Source of the DNA: Gryganskiella cystojenkinii
Taxonomy: Eukaryota; Mortierellomycota; Mortierellomycetes; Mortierellales; Mortierellaceae
Length of the DNA stretch: 64,000 nt
NCBI GenBank assembly: GCA_015852425.1
Contig: JAAAIG010000009.1
Coordinates: 6,788-70,787 of the forward strand
Direction of reading: 5' to 3'
Both the position numbers and the translations under genes were made by a program. The notes beneath the pieces were generated by a model, which was not told the DNA's origin, ran no database searches, and saw nothing but the letters and a program-made list of their open reading frames with translations. Below are positions 24,801-35,999 of this stretch, in pieces. How positions within the stretch are numbered: position 1 is the stretch's first letter; the number at the start of each line of letters is the position of its first letter.

Positions 24801-27356
24801 AGCAGTGGTCCCAATGCCGAGACCGCCACTATCTCCACTGTCGCGACCAAGTCCTCAAAACCAAAGGAAGGGCGATTGGGCATGTTCAAAGCCTTAGGAG
24901 GTCATCGACACAGCGAGAAGGTTCGGACCAGTCAGGATATTGATGTCGAGAATATGAACGATTTCGATGCCAAGACAGACGGCGTTAAGACCATGATCGG
25001 TCCCAATGCTGCGACGGCAGCTTCGAAGGTACCCGTGTCCGTCGAGGCCTTGGCTTTGGCATCGGTCATGGCTAACATTGAAGAGGTCGATGAGAGCGAT
25101 AAGGGTCTCCAGTACTATTACCCAGATCCCTATTACAGTCTGACTGAGTTCAAAAAAAAGTCGTCGATTCTCGGGAGTATCGATGCAAAAGCGACTACGA
25201 TGGATCGGTCTGTCTCCTCAGGCTCTCAAAGACCTCCGTTTTCGGAAAACAAGTTGTTCAAGAGCAGTGGTGTCCCTGGTATTTGTACAGACAGTCCTCT
25301 GTTGGACTATACCCTTAACAAGAATGTTCGCCCTTTGGTATCTAAATTGAGAGGCAGCGACGATGATCCCTCCGCCAGTGCGACCTCCTTTTCCTCCGTG
25401 TCTGCTGCAGCGACAACTGCATCCAGTACCGGGTCTACGTCCTCGAAATCTATCCCAGGTCTCAAAAAGCTGACCAAGGCCGAAGCCCTGCTGCAAGGTA
25501 GCTCGTCTGCAATGTGTACCTCGAAACTGATTTCGTCTCCGCTTCCGGAACCACCCAAGGAATTGATGTCTTCGTCTTCCTCGATCCTGTCCAGATCCTC
25601 GTCTGGATCCAAGAAATTCAAGATCAAGTCCAGAAACAGTCGTTCAAAATCTGATGCCACAGGTTCAACGGCCCCTACGACAACGACTTCATCATCATCG
25701 ATGCATGCCAACGAACGGCCAAGCACGGACTCTATCCTGTCGACCTCGAGTGGCTTGACAGCCTTGCCGATTACAACGACCCGAAAACCAAGTCGCCCCT
25801 CTGCGCCTGTGATGCCACAGCTCGCCCAGATGTCGTTGTCACCCCCACCGCGTCAAGGATGGGCTCGATCAAAGTCATTCCAAGGAGCGACCTCAGCCCT
25901 CACGGCGGCTTTACAATCCTCATCCGACAAAGTCCCAATGCCAGCTGTAGAATCCAACATGTCGATTGACATCAAACTCGCCAATCAGCACAAATCCAGT
26001 GGTACCTCAGGCTCTTCCTCCGCCAAAGGCAACAATGACGGCCCTGCTTCTTCGTCGAGCGAAACTCGGAGCTCCCGAGAGTCTTCTCATTCACCCACGA
26101 CCGCGGCTTCGTCTTCATTCTCGAATACGATCCATGAAAGCCTGTCATGTGCGACGTCACATCCATCTTCACCTCCATTATCACCTCCAATGACGGCTTC
26201 TTCCACGACCTCGACTGCTTCCTCGTTCACGCGGATGGGAGGACTGAAACCCCGTACGTCCATAGAACCCAAGCATGGCACTCTGGACCGAGAGAGCAGT
26301 GAGTCCACGAGACTGATTTTGGGGAATAAGGATCGACCCGCTTTCAGTACTGCAGCCATGGACTTGCGACGAGCCACGAATCGACACCAAAGATCAGTTG
26401 ATAACCTGGCATCCGCCTATTATTACAAGCGTGCAGCAGAGATGAACAGCGGTGCTCCTGGAAGGAATGATACATCAGAAGGTGCAACTAGTAGCGGTGG
26501 CAGTGGTAACGGCGTCATGCCTCCTCCCTCACCTTCACTGGCTCAGTCAGGATTCAGTTACTACGGTGTTGGCGGTACCGGTGGAAGCGACAGTGGTCGA
26601 AACTCTCCCTCGCCACCCTTACATCAATACCACGGATCTTCCAGCAAAGATTCTGCATCGCCCACTTCATCGCCCTCGATCGCGCCAACGGGTCCCGGAT
26701 TGTCAGCGGGTGTCGGAAGCTTCTATTACCAGAAACAACCACAATCAGGCAAATCCAATCTGGCTTATGCCTCAACAGCGTCGTCTGTACATGGCGTTGT
26801 AATGTACCCAGGAGGCGGACCGCCTGCGACGGGAACTACAGGTGGGACGACTGTGACTCCTTCCTTATCATCAAGGTCAACTGCGGCCACCGCAGAGGAA
26901 CAACACAGTCGGACAAGCAGCATCACCAAGAACTCATCACAGTGGATCACGACGGATGACGATCCCTGGACGCAGGCGATGGTCGCGCGCGCACAGCAAC
27001 AACAGACGAAGGTTTCACCGCCACACGGTGCACTCGACAGTAATAGTGGCAACGTGGATCGGTACTCAAACTATTCTCAGGCGACTCAACCTGACAGTCG
27101 GAGTATGAGTCCTGGTCCGATCATGAATCCTGCTGGAGGTATCGGTGGCGGCGGAGATAGCGAACGAGGGTATGGAATCGGATCAAGTAGCTATGGCCTG
27201 AGTCATATCCAACACGGACAAGGGGGCAGTGGCGGACCACCACAAGCACCGAACAGTACTTACAACAATCATGCGCGGGCTGTGAGTCCTCCTTTGTCCT
27301 TGTCGACCGCAGAGCTCCATGCACGTCCGTCGATAAACCGCGCTGGATCAGAATAG
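21896..27356 (+). CDS. Seven-transmembrane receptor-like protein with giant disordered tail, long-tail paralogue
   Basis: Three exons: 21896-22807, 22896-23748 and 23869-27356, giving about 1750 residues. Helices lie near residues 56-77, 84-103, 113-136, 148-171, 244-270, 289-316 and 328-350. The N-terminus (1-55) carries N-glycosylation sequons (NCS, NNS, NMS). The loop between helices 4 and 5 has cysteines (CWFQC) and another sequon (NMT), so both are probably extracellular. Shared with the paralogue at 14018: RSRTPLR after helix 1, YLFVPL, a GVWYLS/GTWYLS helix 6 and LDLCIR with GPIF in helix 7. The intron inside helix 6 sits at the same place in both genes; the paralogue's other intron is absent here. 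Residues about 355-1750 form a Ser/Thr/Pro/Gly-rich, probably disordered tail with many potential phosphosites and no recognised domain. The topology is receptor-like; ligand and effector are unknown. The ATG at 21896 is the first in frame. Confidence 0.85.
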
Positions 27357-28856
27357 AAGAACGAATCGAAGAAAAGGAACAGGCGAGGGAGCAGGAAGAG
27401 GGAAGAGTAGAAAGGTAGACTCTACAGTACGCTTGCTTGAATAATTACACAAAAAAGTCATCTCATCATCTCAAAGAACAATCCGTTCAACAACAGAGAT
27501 GTCATCTATGTCATCTTTGAATCTTCTCCTTTGGCGAAGTAAATTACCACAAGTGCGTCAGTACTGCTGACTCGAAAAGAAGGGCTAGCGAAAGAAAAAG
27601 TTTGCAGTCCGGCAAAGTCATTAGTTTACATGCTGATTTTCAAAAAGAAACAAACACCCTGAGCCAGACAGGAGGTGAAGCCGAGAAATAAAGGGTCCAG
27701 AATAGATGATGAAATCGTTTTAGGATACGACGAAAGGGGAGATAGCCGCATTGGATTCTGGCAAAGTTGACTCGCTATGGCAAGTCAGGGACTGAATGCC
27801 AAGAGAGTCCAGGCCCTAAATGGCTCCTTTTTTTACTCAGCCTTTCCCATTTCCAATCAAACAGGAAAGCGCGGTCAATCGAGGAACTTTTCGAAAAAAG
27901 GAAGGCATCTGTAAGTGGTAAGTGGTGAGTGGCGTAAATTTTTGGACTATTGGGCCATTGGTGATTCAGTTTTTGCTCATTGTTTATTGATTTTTGTTTG
28001 CGCGGGAGTTTTTTTTTTTTCGCTTAGGTTTTCTTGTTGTTGATGCATGTATTTTTGGACGAGCCGACTATGCGAAGTAAAAAAAGTAAGAGTGAAGAGT
28101 CGAAGATGGAATTTTTTTGAGGGATTTTCTTCCCAGAACACTATGCCTAGTTCCTCATCGTCAGCTTCTTCTTGACAAGCTCATGAAATGTGTGCACCGT
28201 GCCATTCTTGTTTAAAGTCCGCGACCGCTAGGGATGGTCGTGGTTATTGATGCACTGCGTGTTGCAACAGCTTTGTCCCACCCTGCCCCTTCTTTCTTCA
28301 GCCTTCTTTCTCCTTGGTATATGTGCAGTGGAGGCTGAGTGCTTTCTGGCGAAGCAGTTTTTTTCATTTTGTCCCCTTTTTTCTTCTTCCTTTCGTCATA
28401 TTCTCTCGATGCCTCTGGGTGACCAATACAGGGTGAGAGCGATGAGCTACACCTCGGCGTGGAGACGACAACGTTGAACGATAAAATCGTCACTCCACAG
28501 TGAGGAAAAAATCCCCGAGAAGTAGACCGAAAGAGTGAACAACATTCAGAAAACCTATTCTTAAAAGTCGGGCAAAGTACTCCTTCGTCATTGGCAGAAG
28601 CCATATCACTAAAAAAAAATGTTGGTCTCGATGATGTAGGTTCGAACCTTTCATACGTCGGCAACGGAGAATTCTTATTTTCCTTTGACTCTCGAGAACA
28701 ATCGTGTCCTTTTTTATATTATTTTACTGGTGAACTACCCTTCCACTTCAAATTTGCATATAAAGGCTGCCGTTTTTTGGTCCTTTACCTTGACTTTTTT
28801 CTTCTTTCTTCCTTTACCACACAGCTGCCTTCCTTGATCACCCCTCTCTTTCCTCA
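27357..28856. other. Intergenic, no gene supported
   Basis: This holds the 3' flank of the long-tail seven-helix gene and AT-rich sequence with homopolymer T runs (about 28009-28020). Short open frames are unconvincing. Confidence 0.55.
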
Positions 28857-28865
28857 TATATATAT
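28857..28865 (+). promoter_or_regulatory. Possible TATA box ahead of an ATG-free leader
   Basis: TATATATAT is followed by about 390 bases with no ATG and few T bases, ending at the start codon at 29259. The change in composition just after this element suggests transcription begins shortly downstream. Confidence 0.4.
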
Positions 28866-29258
28866 CTCGAACCCACTCTAATAAGTACATAAGAACGCAA
28901 AAACTCAACTCCACAGCAAAACGTGCCAACAATACTCCAAGACACCTGTCTCCACTTAGCAAAATCCAGGAACCTCAACGCAAAAGAATCACACGTTCGC
29001 AAAACTACGAGGAATTTCAACGACACAAATTCGAGACTCTTTTCACCAAGACAACGGGCAAGCAGCTTCATCGCAATAGAAATAAACGTACACAAGATCA
29101 CAAACGACTCGACGAACAACAAAAAAAAAGACGAAACCGTAGCCGCCAACCACAAAATAAGAGACTACCTCGGATAAAGAAAATAAGCCACTCGCAATCC
29201 ACCATCACCGCTTTCGCCGCCACCCCCTCCTTCGTTTCCAACAAAGAAATACAACACA

Positions 29259-29531
29259 ATGGTTACTAAGCAAAAAAATCCCCACCAAAGCATGCCATTC
29301 AATGGCAGCACCCAATCCGATCGATTGGTCTTAGATAACAAGTATATGCCCGGTACAAATATTGTTGCCATGGCTACTCTTCTACAGTTTGGAGGCGATG
29401 AGGAACAAGCAGAGGGAGCAGCACAGGGTGGAGGCCATTTGCTGATTGGCGACCTCGGTCAGACTAGCGGTCAAAACAACGAAGATCAGGCAGGAGGCCA
29501 TACCAGTCAGGCTCCCGGACAAAATAATTAA
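29259..29531 (+). CDS. Possible 90-residue Gly/Gln-rich protein of unknown function
   Basis: A single open frame of 90 codons begins at the first ATG after a roughly 390-base, T-poor, ATG-free leader. The context CACAATGG is a good start. The product has no signal peptide or membrane segment. Its second half is acidic and rich in Gly, Gln and Asn, with an imperfect repeat (GQTSGQNNEDQAGGH then SQAPGQNN). The reading frame continues past the TAA with the same repeat character (DQAGGAGQ), so the stop may be recent. No family is recognised. Support comes from the leader composition rather than from homology; a non-coding transcript is an alternative. Confidence 0.45.
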   Translation: MVTKQKNPHQSMPFNGSTQSDRLVLDNKYMPGTNIVAMATLLQFGGDEEQAEGAAQGGGHLLIGDLGQTSGQNNEDQAGGHTSQAPGQNN

Positions 29532-31072
29532 GACCAGGCCGGAGGTGCAGGACAATGCCAACAACCCCACTTTTGATTTCTCTGTCGCTCGTCGCTATCT
29601 CCACCCCCACCACGAAGAGTTACAGATGTACTTGTAGATGTATTGTAGAGCAAGCTATTCTTAAAATATATAGAGTGTTATTATTTCTATTCAATATCTT
29701 TTGATATTGGTGGCAAACTACCATATGTCCAACTTTTTCTTTTTCTTCTTCCTCCATGGTGTGCGCCATGGTACATCCTCGAGGTGTCTCAACCAATTAC
29801 ACTTTTTCTTTGGTATTTCATCTACCAGATTTTACTTGAAGTCTGACGAATGAGAATAGCCGGTCTGAGCGGACTCACCTCGTGCCGTCCGACGCGTACA
29901 CACACCGTCTACAGAATGAGACTATTCAGGACAACCGTCTGCACTGCCTTCAGCGAGGGCTTTGCTCGACTCGAACGTCCTGCTGTTCTGGTCAAACTCA
30001 AAAAGAAATAATTCTGCTGATCAATAGAGAATAGTAGCTTTCGGCTCTCTATGCTCTTGTTTTTCTTGCCTTCGGTTGTTGGTGTTTTCATTTCTCGAAC
30101 AACGAAAGCGTGCCATTGCCTCCTTCAATATTTCTGTGGGGTCAATGCAAACAATGAAAACGGTTGAGCATATTGTTCATTTTACAAGGAAAACCGACAA
30201 AAAAAAACAGGGTAGACAGAGAATCCTTGCTCTCTCCTTCTCTCCGTCGGAAACTACTCAAGCGCCTCAGTTTTGTTTACAAAAGTAGTGCTCATAGTAT
30301 TGACATGTGGAGGAAAATGAAGAACAGAGAAAAAAAAGAAAATAGAGCGACAGATAATAAGCATGCGTGCTCCACTTTTTCGATGCGTCTTGTTTCTCCA
30401 CATGCAAAACATTCTTGCAAACAAGAAATACAAATTGCTCTGTCTCCGGTGCTGTTGAAGTCGGTACCCTGTTTTTTTTTTTTTTTTTTATCGGCCAACT
30501 TATCGGACGGGGAGATCGTTAGTTTTGAAGGACGCTTTGTTATCAATATCTTTTTCAGTTGATATGCTGTTTGTTGAAATAAACCTTTTTGTCTTCCTCC
30601 ATTAGCAGTCCCAAGTGTCATTTTGTCTTCCTCAGACTGCGTTTTCTTTGGTCTATCAGGATACGTCTTTGTTTGTTCATTTTATCATGTTGGCCGTTCG
30701 GGTTATTGCATAGGGCGAATGGCTTTATTTTCTCTTGTCAATGGACGTGTCGCTTTCTCATGTCGAACCCACAGGACCTTAGGAAGACGGATTTTGTTCC
30801 TAGTCGCGTGCAAAAAGGAGTCCAAATGGTAAGTATTTTTTCTTTACATACTTGGCTCAAGTGAGGGCGAGCAGTAAACCGGTACCTGGAACTCAAGTTC
30901 AGGGGTACCATGTCAAACCTCGCCCTCCTTTCTCACCTTTTTTTTTGTGCTTTGTCCACCAAATGATTGAATACTCTGGTAGTGAACCTTGATCAAAAGA
31001 GTTCGAAAACAAAAAAAAATGAGAACCTTGTTCTTCGAGCGCCGAGGTGCTCACGGCTGTCGATGAACGCAA

Positions 31073-31098
31073 CGCCCACGCCCACGCCCACGCCCACG
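31073..31098. repeat. (CGCCCA)n hexanucleotide repeat
   Basis: Four perfect copies of CGCCCA plus two bases of a fifth. It lies in a gene-poor stretch. Confidence 0.85.
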
Positions 31099-34000
31099 GA
31101 ACGACCTTTTTTTCTTCTTTTTTTTTCTGTTAGGCACAAAACAGAGTTTTGTTGAGTTATCTTATTTTTTCTTTCTTTCTCACGAACCGTGGTGCGACAG
31201 AACAAGGCAGCCGCAGGAGAAAAGCCGGGATTCATATGTTTTCTCTTTCGGTGTTTCCATGTCGCACGAACAAGGGGCAGTAAAACAAAAGTGTACGGTA
31301 TGTACATACTCCTAATGGCGCGGCGAAGCGCTGTGTGAAGAAAAGTCACCACTGTTGAGGACGAGTATGACGTGCTCCTTGTGTTTATTCGAACAGAGGC
31401 CTCCTTTGCCCATGATCTTCTTCTTGTTTCCATCATGATGTTCTCCCATCTCATCCATGGCATCCTTACACCAACAATATTTGTAGTGCTGGAGGTCGTT
31501 GATTGGGTCATCGCAGGGAGATACACATGGGACTCCTTCTCGTCACATTCTCGCTGCCCAATATTACAAATTTGATTTTGCTCTCATTATCAGAAACAGC
31601 CGCAACGACAATTATGATGGCGCAGGCGTGCGAGAATGTCAAGGAGAACCAATCGAGAATTTTATTATTTACATCTAAACATCTGTCTGGATCCTTTCTC
31701 AACATCTTATTCCATTCCATTCCATCGAATGGGCAATGCTTCTCCGAGAGGATGGTGCAACGGTTGGACTGCTCGACACCATCTGAGCAAAATCTTTTAG
31801 GCCAGATGAGTCCTTTGGAGAAAGAATTGAGGGGAGGTGGACAAAAACACTACATTCCGTCAATGGTGCATTGTGCGACCAAAAGTCCATTCAATTTGAA
31901 AGGGCTCAATGAAGGGAAAATCGAACGAAAAAGGGAGACTTCCCACTGGCCACGACAACGAAAGAAGGGCCAGGTTGCGGCGGGTTTCTATTCGCTGAGC
32001 TGCAGAAGAGAGAAAATCTGTTGGCCACCAAGTCGACATTCGTCGACCAACCCTCTTCCTCCTTTGGTAATCGATTGGAGGCATGGGGATCCAGAGCGAG
32101 AATCCACGCGTTTGTCTCTGACACGAAGCGGGCTAGGGATGTTGAGCTTGGTTGGTGCTCAGGAGAACATGTTGATCGCAAATTAATGAACCCTATGATA
32201 AACCCTATAATAAACCCTACAAGAAAGACAGGCAGTCATTTCTCTTTCGTACTTTGTATGTATCGTAAAGTAACCCTCGTTGTCGGTAAGTAAAGGAGCG
32301 ATTACCAGTCGGGGCCATCCAGCAAAGGAAAGAAAAGGGGGATCCAATAATAGGTACTCTACACCGTGTACCGACAAAAAAAATTTAGGGGTTGGGGCTG
32401 CACACAACCAATGACCTGTCGATGGATAGTGTACCGTACGTACTTGTCAAGAGAGTACATTTGAAAAAGAAAAGGACGATACTGTACACTTCGGTTGCTG
32501 TCTTATCATCAGGTGGAGCGTGCATGCAACATCAGCAGCGGCATCGTATTCATAACTCTTTAATCAGTACACGTCGTCATGTCAATTACATATGAACCCT
32601 CCGGCCATGTGTGTTCTGTCCTGAAAGGAGGGGTAAATGACAGCGTGGGCCATGTTCAATTGATGACCATATCAGACAAAAGGTGACAACCTTGGCACAG
32701 CACACCGCTAGCTTCAAAGAAATTAAAATTAGAATGTCGCGACGACAGTCTTGTTCCTCTCCTTCCTCCGATTGTCTGAGTTCCTAGGCATTCAGGGACC
32801 CTGAATCTAATGATTTCTAACACCGAGCAAAAGATTACAGGTTGATCTAAACCTCCGTCCCCCGATCGAAATCGTTACGAACATCGATGAACGAGTTGCT
32901 TCCGACCCTTTTTTTCTTACTTCTTGGCCGATAATCGGATTTGGCGATCACGCCGGCGGGGACACACTGACGCAAAGTTGCCGAAACGAACAATGGAACG
33001 AGAGTAGTCTGAACAGTGATCATTATCGGATCCACGGACAGCAAAAAACCAGCAACTGATTGTTTCCTGCTTTTGTTTTCTTTAAGCAAGAGCGACAAGC
33101 AAAGGGTCTAGTCCTGAAGCGGCCGAGCTTGACATATGTCTGCGCCAGCAAGCTCGACCATTGAATACAATACAAATTTATTTTGTGACCTTTTGTTGGC
33201 TTGGCTTTCTGTGTACACACAACAACAACAAAATAAAAGGCTGGTGTTGATATGTTCTTGTGAGCCACCAGTAGAGGGAATAGAAGGGTTCATTTCAGTT
33301 CTTGTCACAGTTGTGCCTGTTTCCAAATTTGCCTTCGCTCCAAGGGTGGTCACAAACTTCGACCCTGGAGGAACAACTAACGACAAAGTAACAAGCAATC
33401 AAAACAAACCCTATCCCAATGTTGACAATGACTAAGAAGAGAAAGAGAGGAGAGAGAGAGAGAAAGAACGGCTGCGCGTGACGAAAGGATGTTGAAACAG
33501 TTTACATTCGTTCGTTCTGAACAGACGATTAAATTTTGAAGGAGCAAAGGGAGAGGAGAGATTCTCACTACCCTTTTATTTCCTTGAGATGACAAACAAC
33601 TCGAAGAAAACAAAGTCTACTTTTGAGGGTGCCAAGTTGAGCTACGAAGATGGACATCGGCCATCTTGAGAAGTGCAAAAAGGAAAAGAGGAAGAGCCAT
33701 CTTCTCGCTCTTTCTTTCTCAGGTTGCTGTTCATACCTTCCTCTTTCATATTTTTGACTAAGCCGCGCAAAAACGGCCACTTTTGTCGAGGGGTACCCTT
33801 TATAGTAAAGAATGGGCAACAAAGATCCGACTGAGTTGACAATAAGTGTGCACTTTTAAAAGAATACGTTTTAATAACCTGGCCCATTCACACACCCACA
33901 AAAACAAAGGGATGTCCCCACCAACTCCACCCCACCCACAATCTCTCTCACCCTGCTCCGCCTGTCTGTCATATTTTTGTGTGCTCTCAAAAAAGTTTTA

Positions 34001-34794
34001 TTGAGTGAGAGTTGAAATGAAAAGAGTTCCCTGACCATGGTATTTTAGTTTGTATCTGCCTCGAGAGAGAGAGCACAAACCATCCCTCCATTTTCAATTC
34101 ATTCGCTTTCAATAGTTAAAACAGACCTGAGGGGCAGACCACCTTTTCTTTAGGCTCTGCCATCTTGTCTTATCCTCCTTCTTTCATTTCTTTTCCTTCC
34201 CCTCCTTTTTCTTCTCTCTTTTTCTCTTCACCCCATCTTACTTCATCTTTTCTGTCCATGTCATTTTATCATCATCCCTACGTCTTATCATTTCTCTCAC
34301 TCCTCTAATACCCATGAATATTCACCACTGTTCAGCCTTGTTTCTTCAGCTTCAATAGCCTCGTTCCTCGACCTCATCAAAAACAACCCCCCCCCCCTCA
34401 ATATTGTAAGCACCTTCATCCGGGTCACACCTCTCTTCATACCTATCTCCTCAATATCCCTTGAAAATCAAACGCTACCTTGGTTTACTTTAAATTTTCA
34501 ACCGACCACACGGAGCGGATCGTGCCTGGTACCTGAAGTTTAGATTATTGTCTCGGCCCTGATCAAACCTGATTCGGTGCGGACAGGGAACTTGTTCTGT
34601 AAAAAAACTTATTCGAGACAACAACACCCAAAACTGGGGATCTTCTGGTGTTATTACTGTGTCTACCTGATCTTTATCCTTCATCACCCTGGACCCAGCC
34701 TTATATGAAAGTAGAGAGTATGCGTGAGCGAGAGCAATGAGAAGTTTAAGAGTGATCAACGAACAAACCAGGGTGGTTGTGATCGTGAGGGGTC

Positions 34795-34821
34795 GAGTGA
34801 GTGAGTGAGTGAGTGAGTGAG
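34795..34821. repeat. (GAGT)n tetranucleotide repeat
   Basis: Between six and seven tandem GAGT/GTGA units in intergenic DNA. Confidence 0.9.
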
Positions 34822-35848
34822 CGAATAAGTGACTGAGTCGAATTATGTTGTTGAACTATCTGTCTTTGATCTCTCGAACAACCTCGACTCTCTCTGCTCC
34901 AGCCTATCTGATTTCCCACACACATACTTATTTTATATCCCCAGACGACAGATAACCTTCTGTCTCCTTCATGTTTTTTTAATTGTGCGACAAACAAAAT
35001 TGCGAATTCCGTGGACCCACGGACAGCAGTCTCCAACCTCTCTGTATCCCCTCTCTCCAATCATTCTTCGACAACCACGCCTCTTTTTCCAACTTTCACA
35101 CCAACACACTCACCTTCTTGAGAGGAGAAAAAAGGCTCTCTTCGTCAGTGTCGCCCTTCACAAGAAAATCAAAATTGTAAACTCAGCCAACAAAGGACCA
35201 GGCCCTGTCAAATATCTGACGGTTGGGCTTTGTACTGCTGGCCCAACGGGGACAGTGAAGTGGACGGGGTTGGGAATTTGATATTGACAGGCAGGTCGTG
35301 AGCCAAGAATATTTTTTTTCGGCGGCGGTCGATGACAGACGTTAACCAAAACACAAAGAAAGTTGACAGGCGGTTGACAGGACTGAAACCATATTCAAAT
35401 CTTTTATGTCGCCTCAGACAGATCGTGTGTTGGGATTCATAAACCCCTGTTCGCTCCCCTCTTTCCTTCATCTGATTAAACCTGCTCAACCTCTCTCATC
35501 GAGGTCATGGGGCGTCGTGGGAATATGGGTGACGAAGCCAAGATCACTCAAGCAGAGACCCAGCCATGCTTGTTTCCGGGAGGACGTGGAGCTGACACGT
35601 ACATTGATACTCTTTAAAAGTAAAGGGCTTTCGGATTGTGAAGAGTAAAGATTGGGGCGTCTTTTCTCCCTCTCCCCCATGCATGTCATCGACGCCCACC
35701 TCCAGTTTATTTTATCTTTTTTCCCGGGCGGGTTTTGATTGCCCTTCTTACTTTTCCGTTCTCCCACTCAATTTTGCGTCCATACTTGCTGATACTAACT
35801 CCTGGTGCATGTTCTTTTTCCATTTTTTTTTTTTTTTTTTTATCCTTT

Positions 35849-35857
35849 TTTATATAT
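35849..35857 (+). promoter_or_regulatory. Possible TATA element of the pseudokinase gene
   Basis: A TTTATATATTTA motif sits about 145 bases upstream of the start codon at 36000, after long T tracts. The position suits a TATA element, but the surrounding T-richness makes chance matches likely. Confidence 0.3.
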
Positions 35858-35999
35858 TTACCCGCGAATCACTCTTTTTTTTTTTAATCCCTTTAATAGT
35901 ATAGACCAGGCAATCAACCTTTTTATTCTTTCTTTCCTCTTCTTTTTCAACAACACAAACGACACAACACTCCCATAAACGTCGACTCATTTTTATCGA

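Larger units (their letters stand above)
29535..35999. other. Gene-poor region of about 6.4 kb
   Basis: No gene is supported. Visible content: a CGCCCA hexamer array (31073-31098), a Cys/His-rich minus-strand frame (about 31330-31545) of doubtful status, three copies of a 12-base AAACCCTATAAT-like unit (32188-32220), a GAGT array (34795-34821), pyrimidine-rich DNA at 34140-34480 and a poly(T) run near 35822-35841. The right end should be the promoter of the pseudokinase gene. Confidence 0.5.

Noticed and set aside
28636..28660. GGTTCGAACCT resembling a tRNA B box
   Set aside because: No matching A box, anticodon arm or acceptor stem around it; it is simply a short palindrome.
31503..32186. 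Plus-strand open frame of 227 codons in the gene-poor region
   Set aside because: No domain, uneven composition and no convincing start context. A frame of this length is only mildly unexpected by chance over both strands of 64 kb.
32188..32220. Three copies of a 12-base AAACCCTATAAT-like unit, suggestive of telomeric repeats
   Set aside because: The unit is not the fungal TTAGGG repeat, the copies are imperfect and only about 33 bases long; it is better read as a short tandem repeat.
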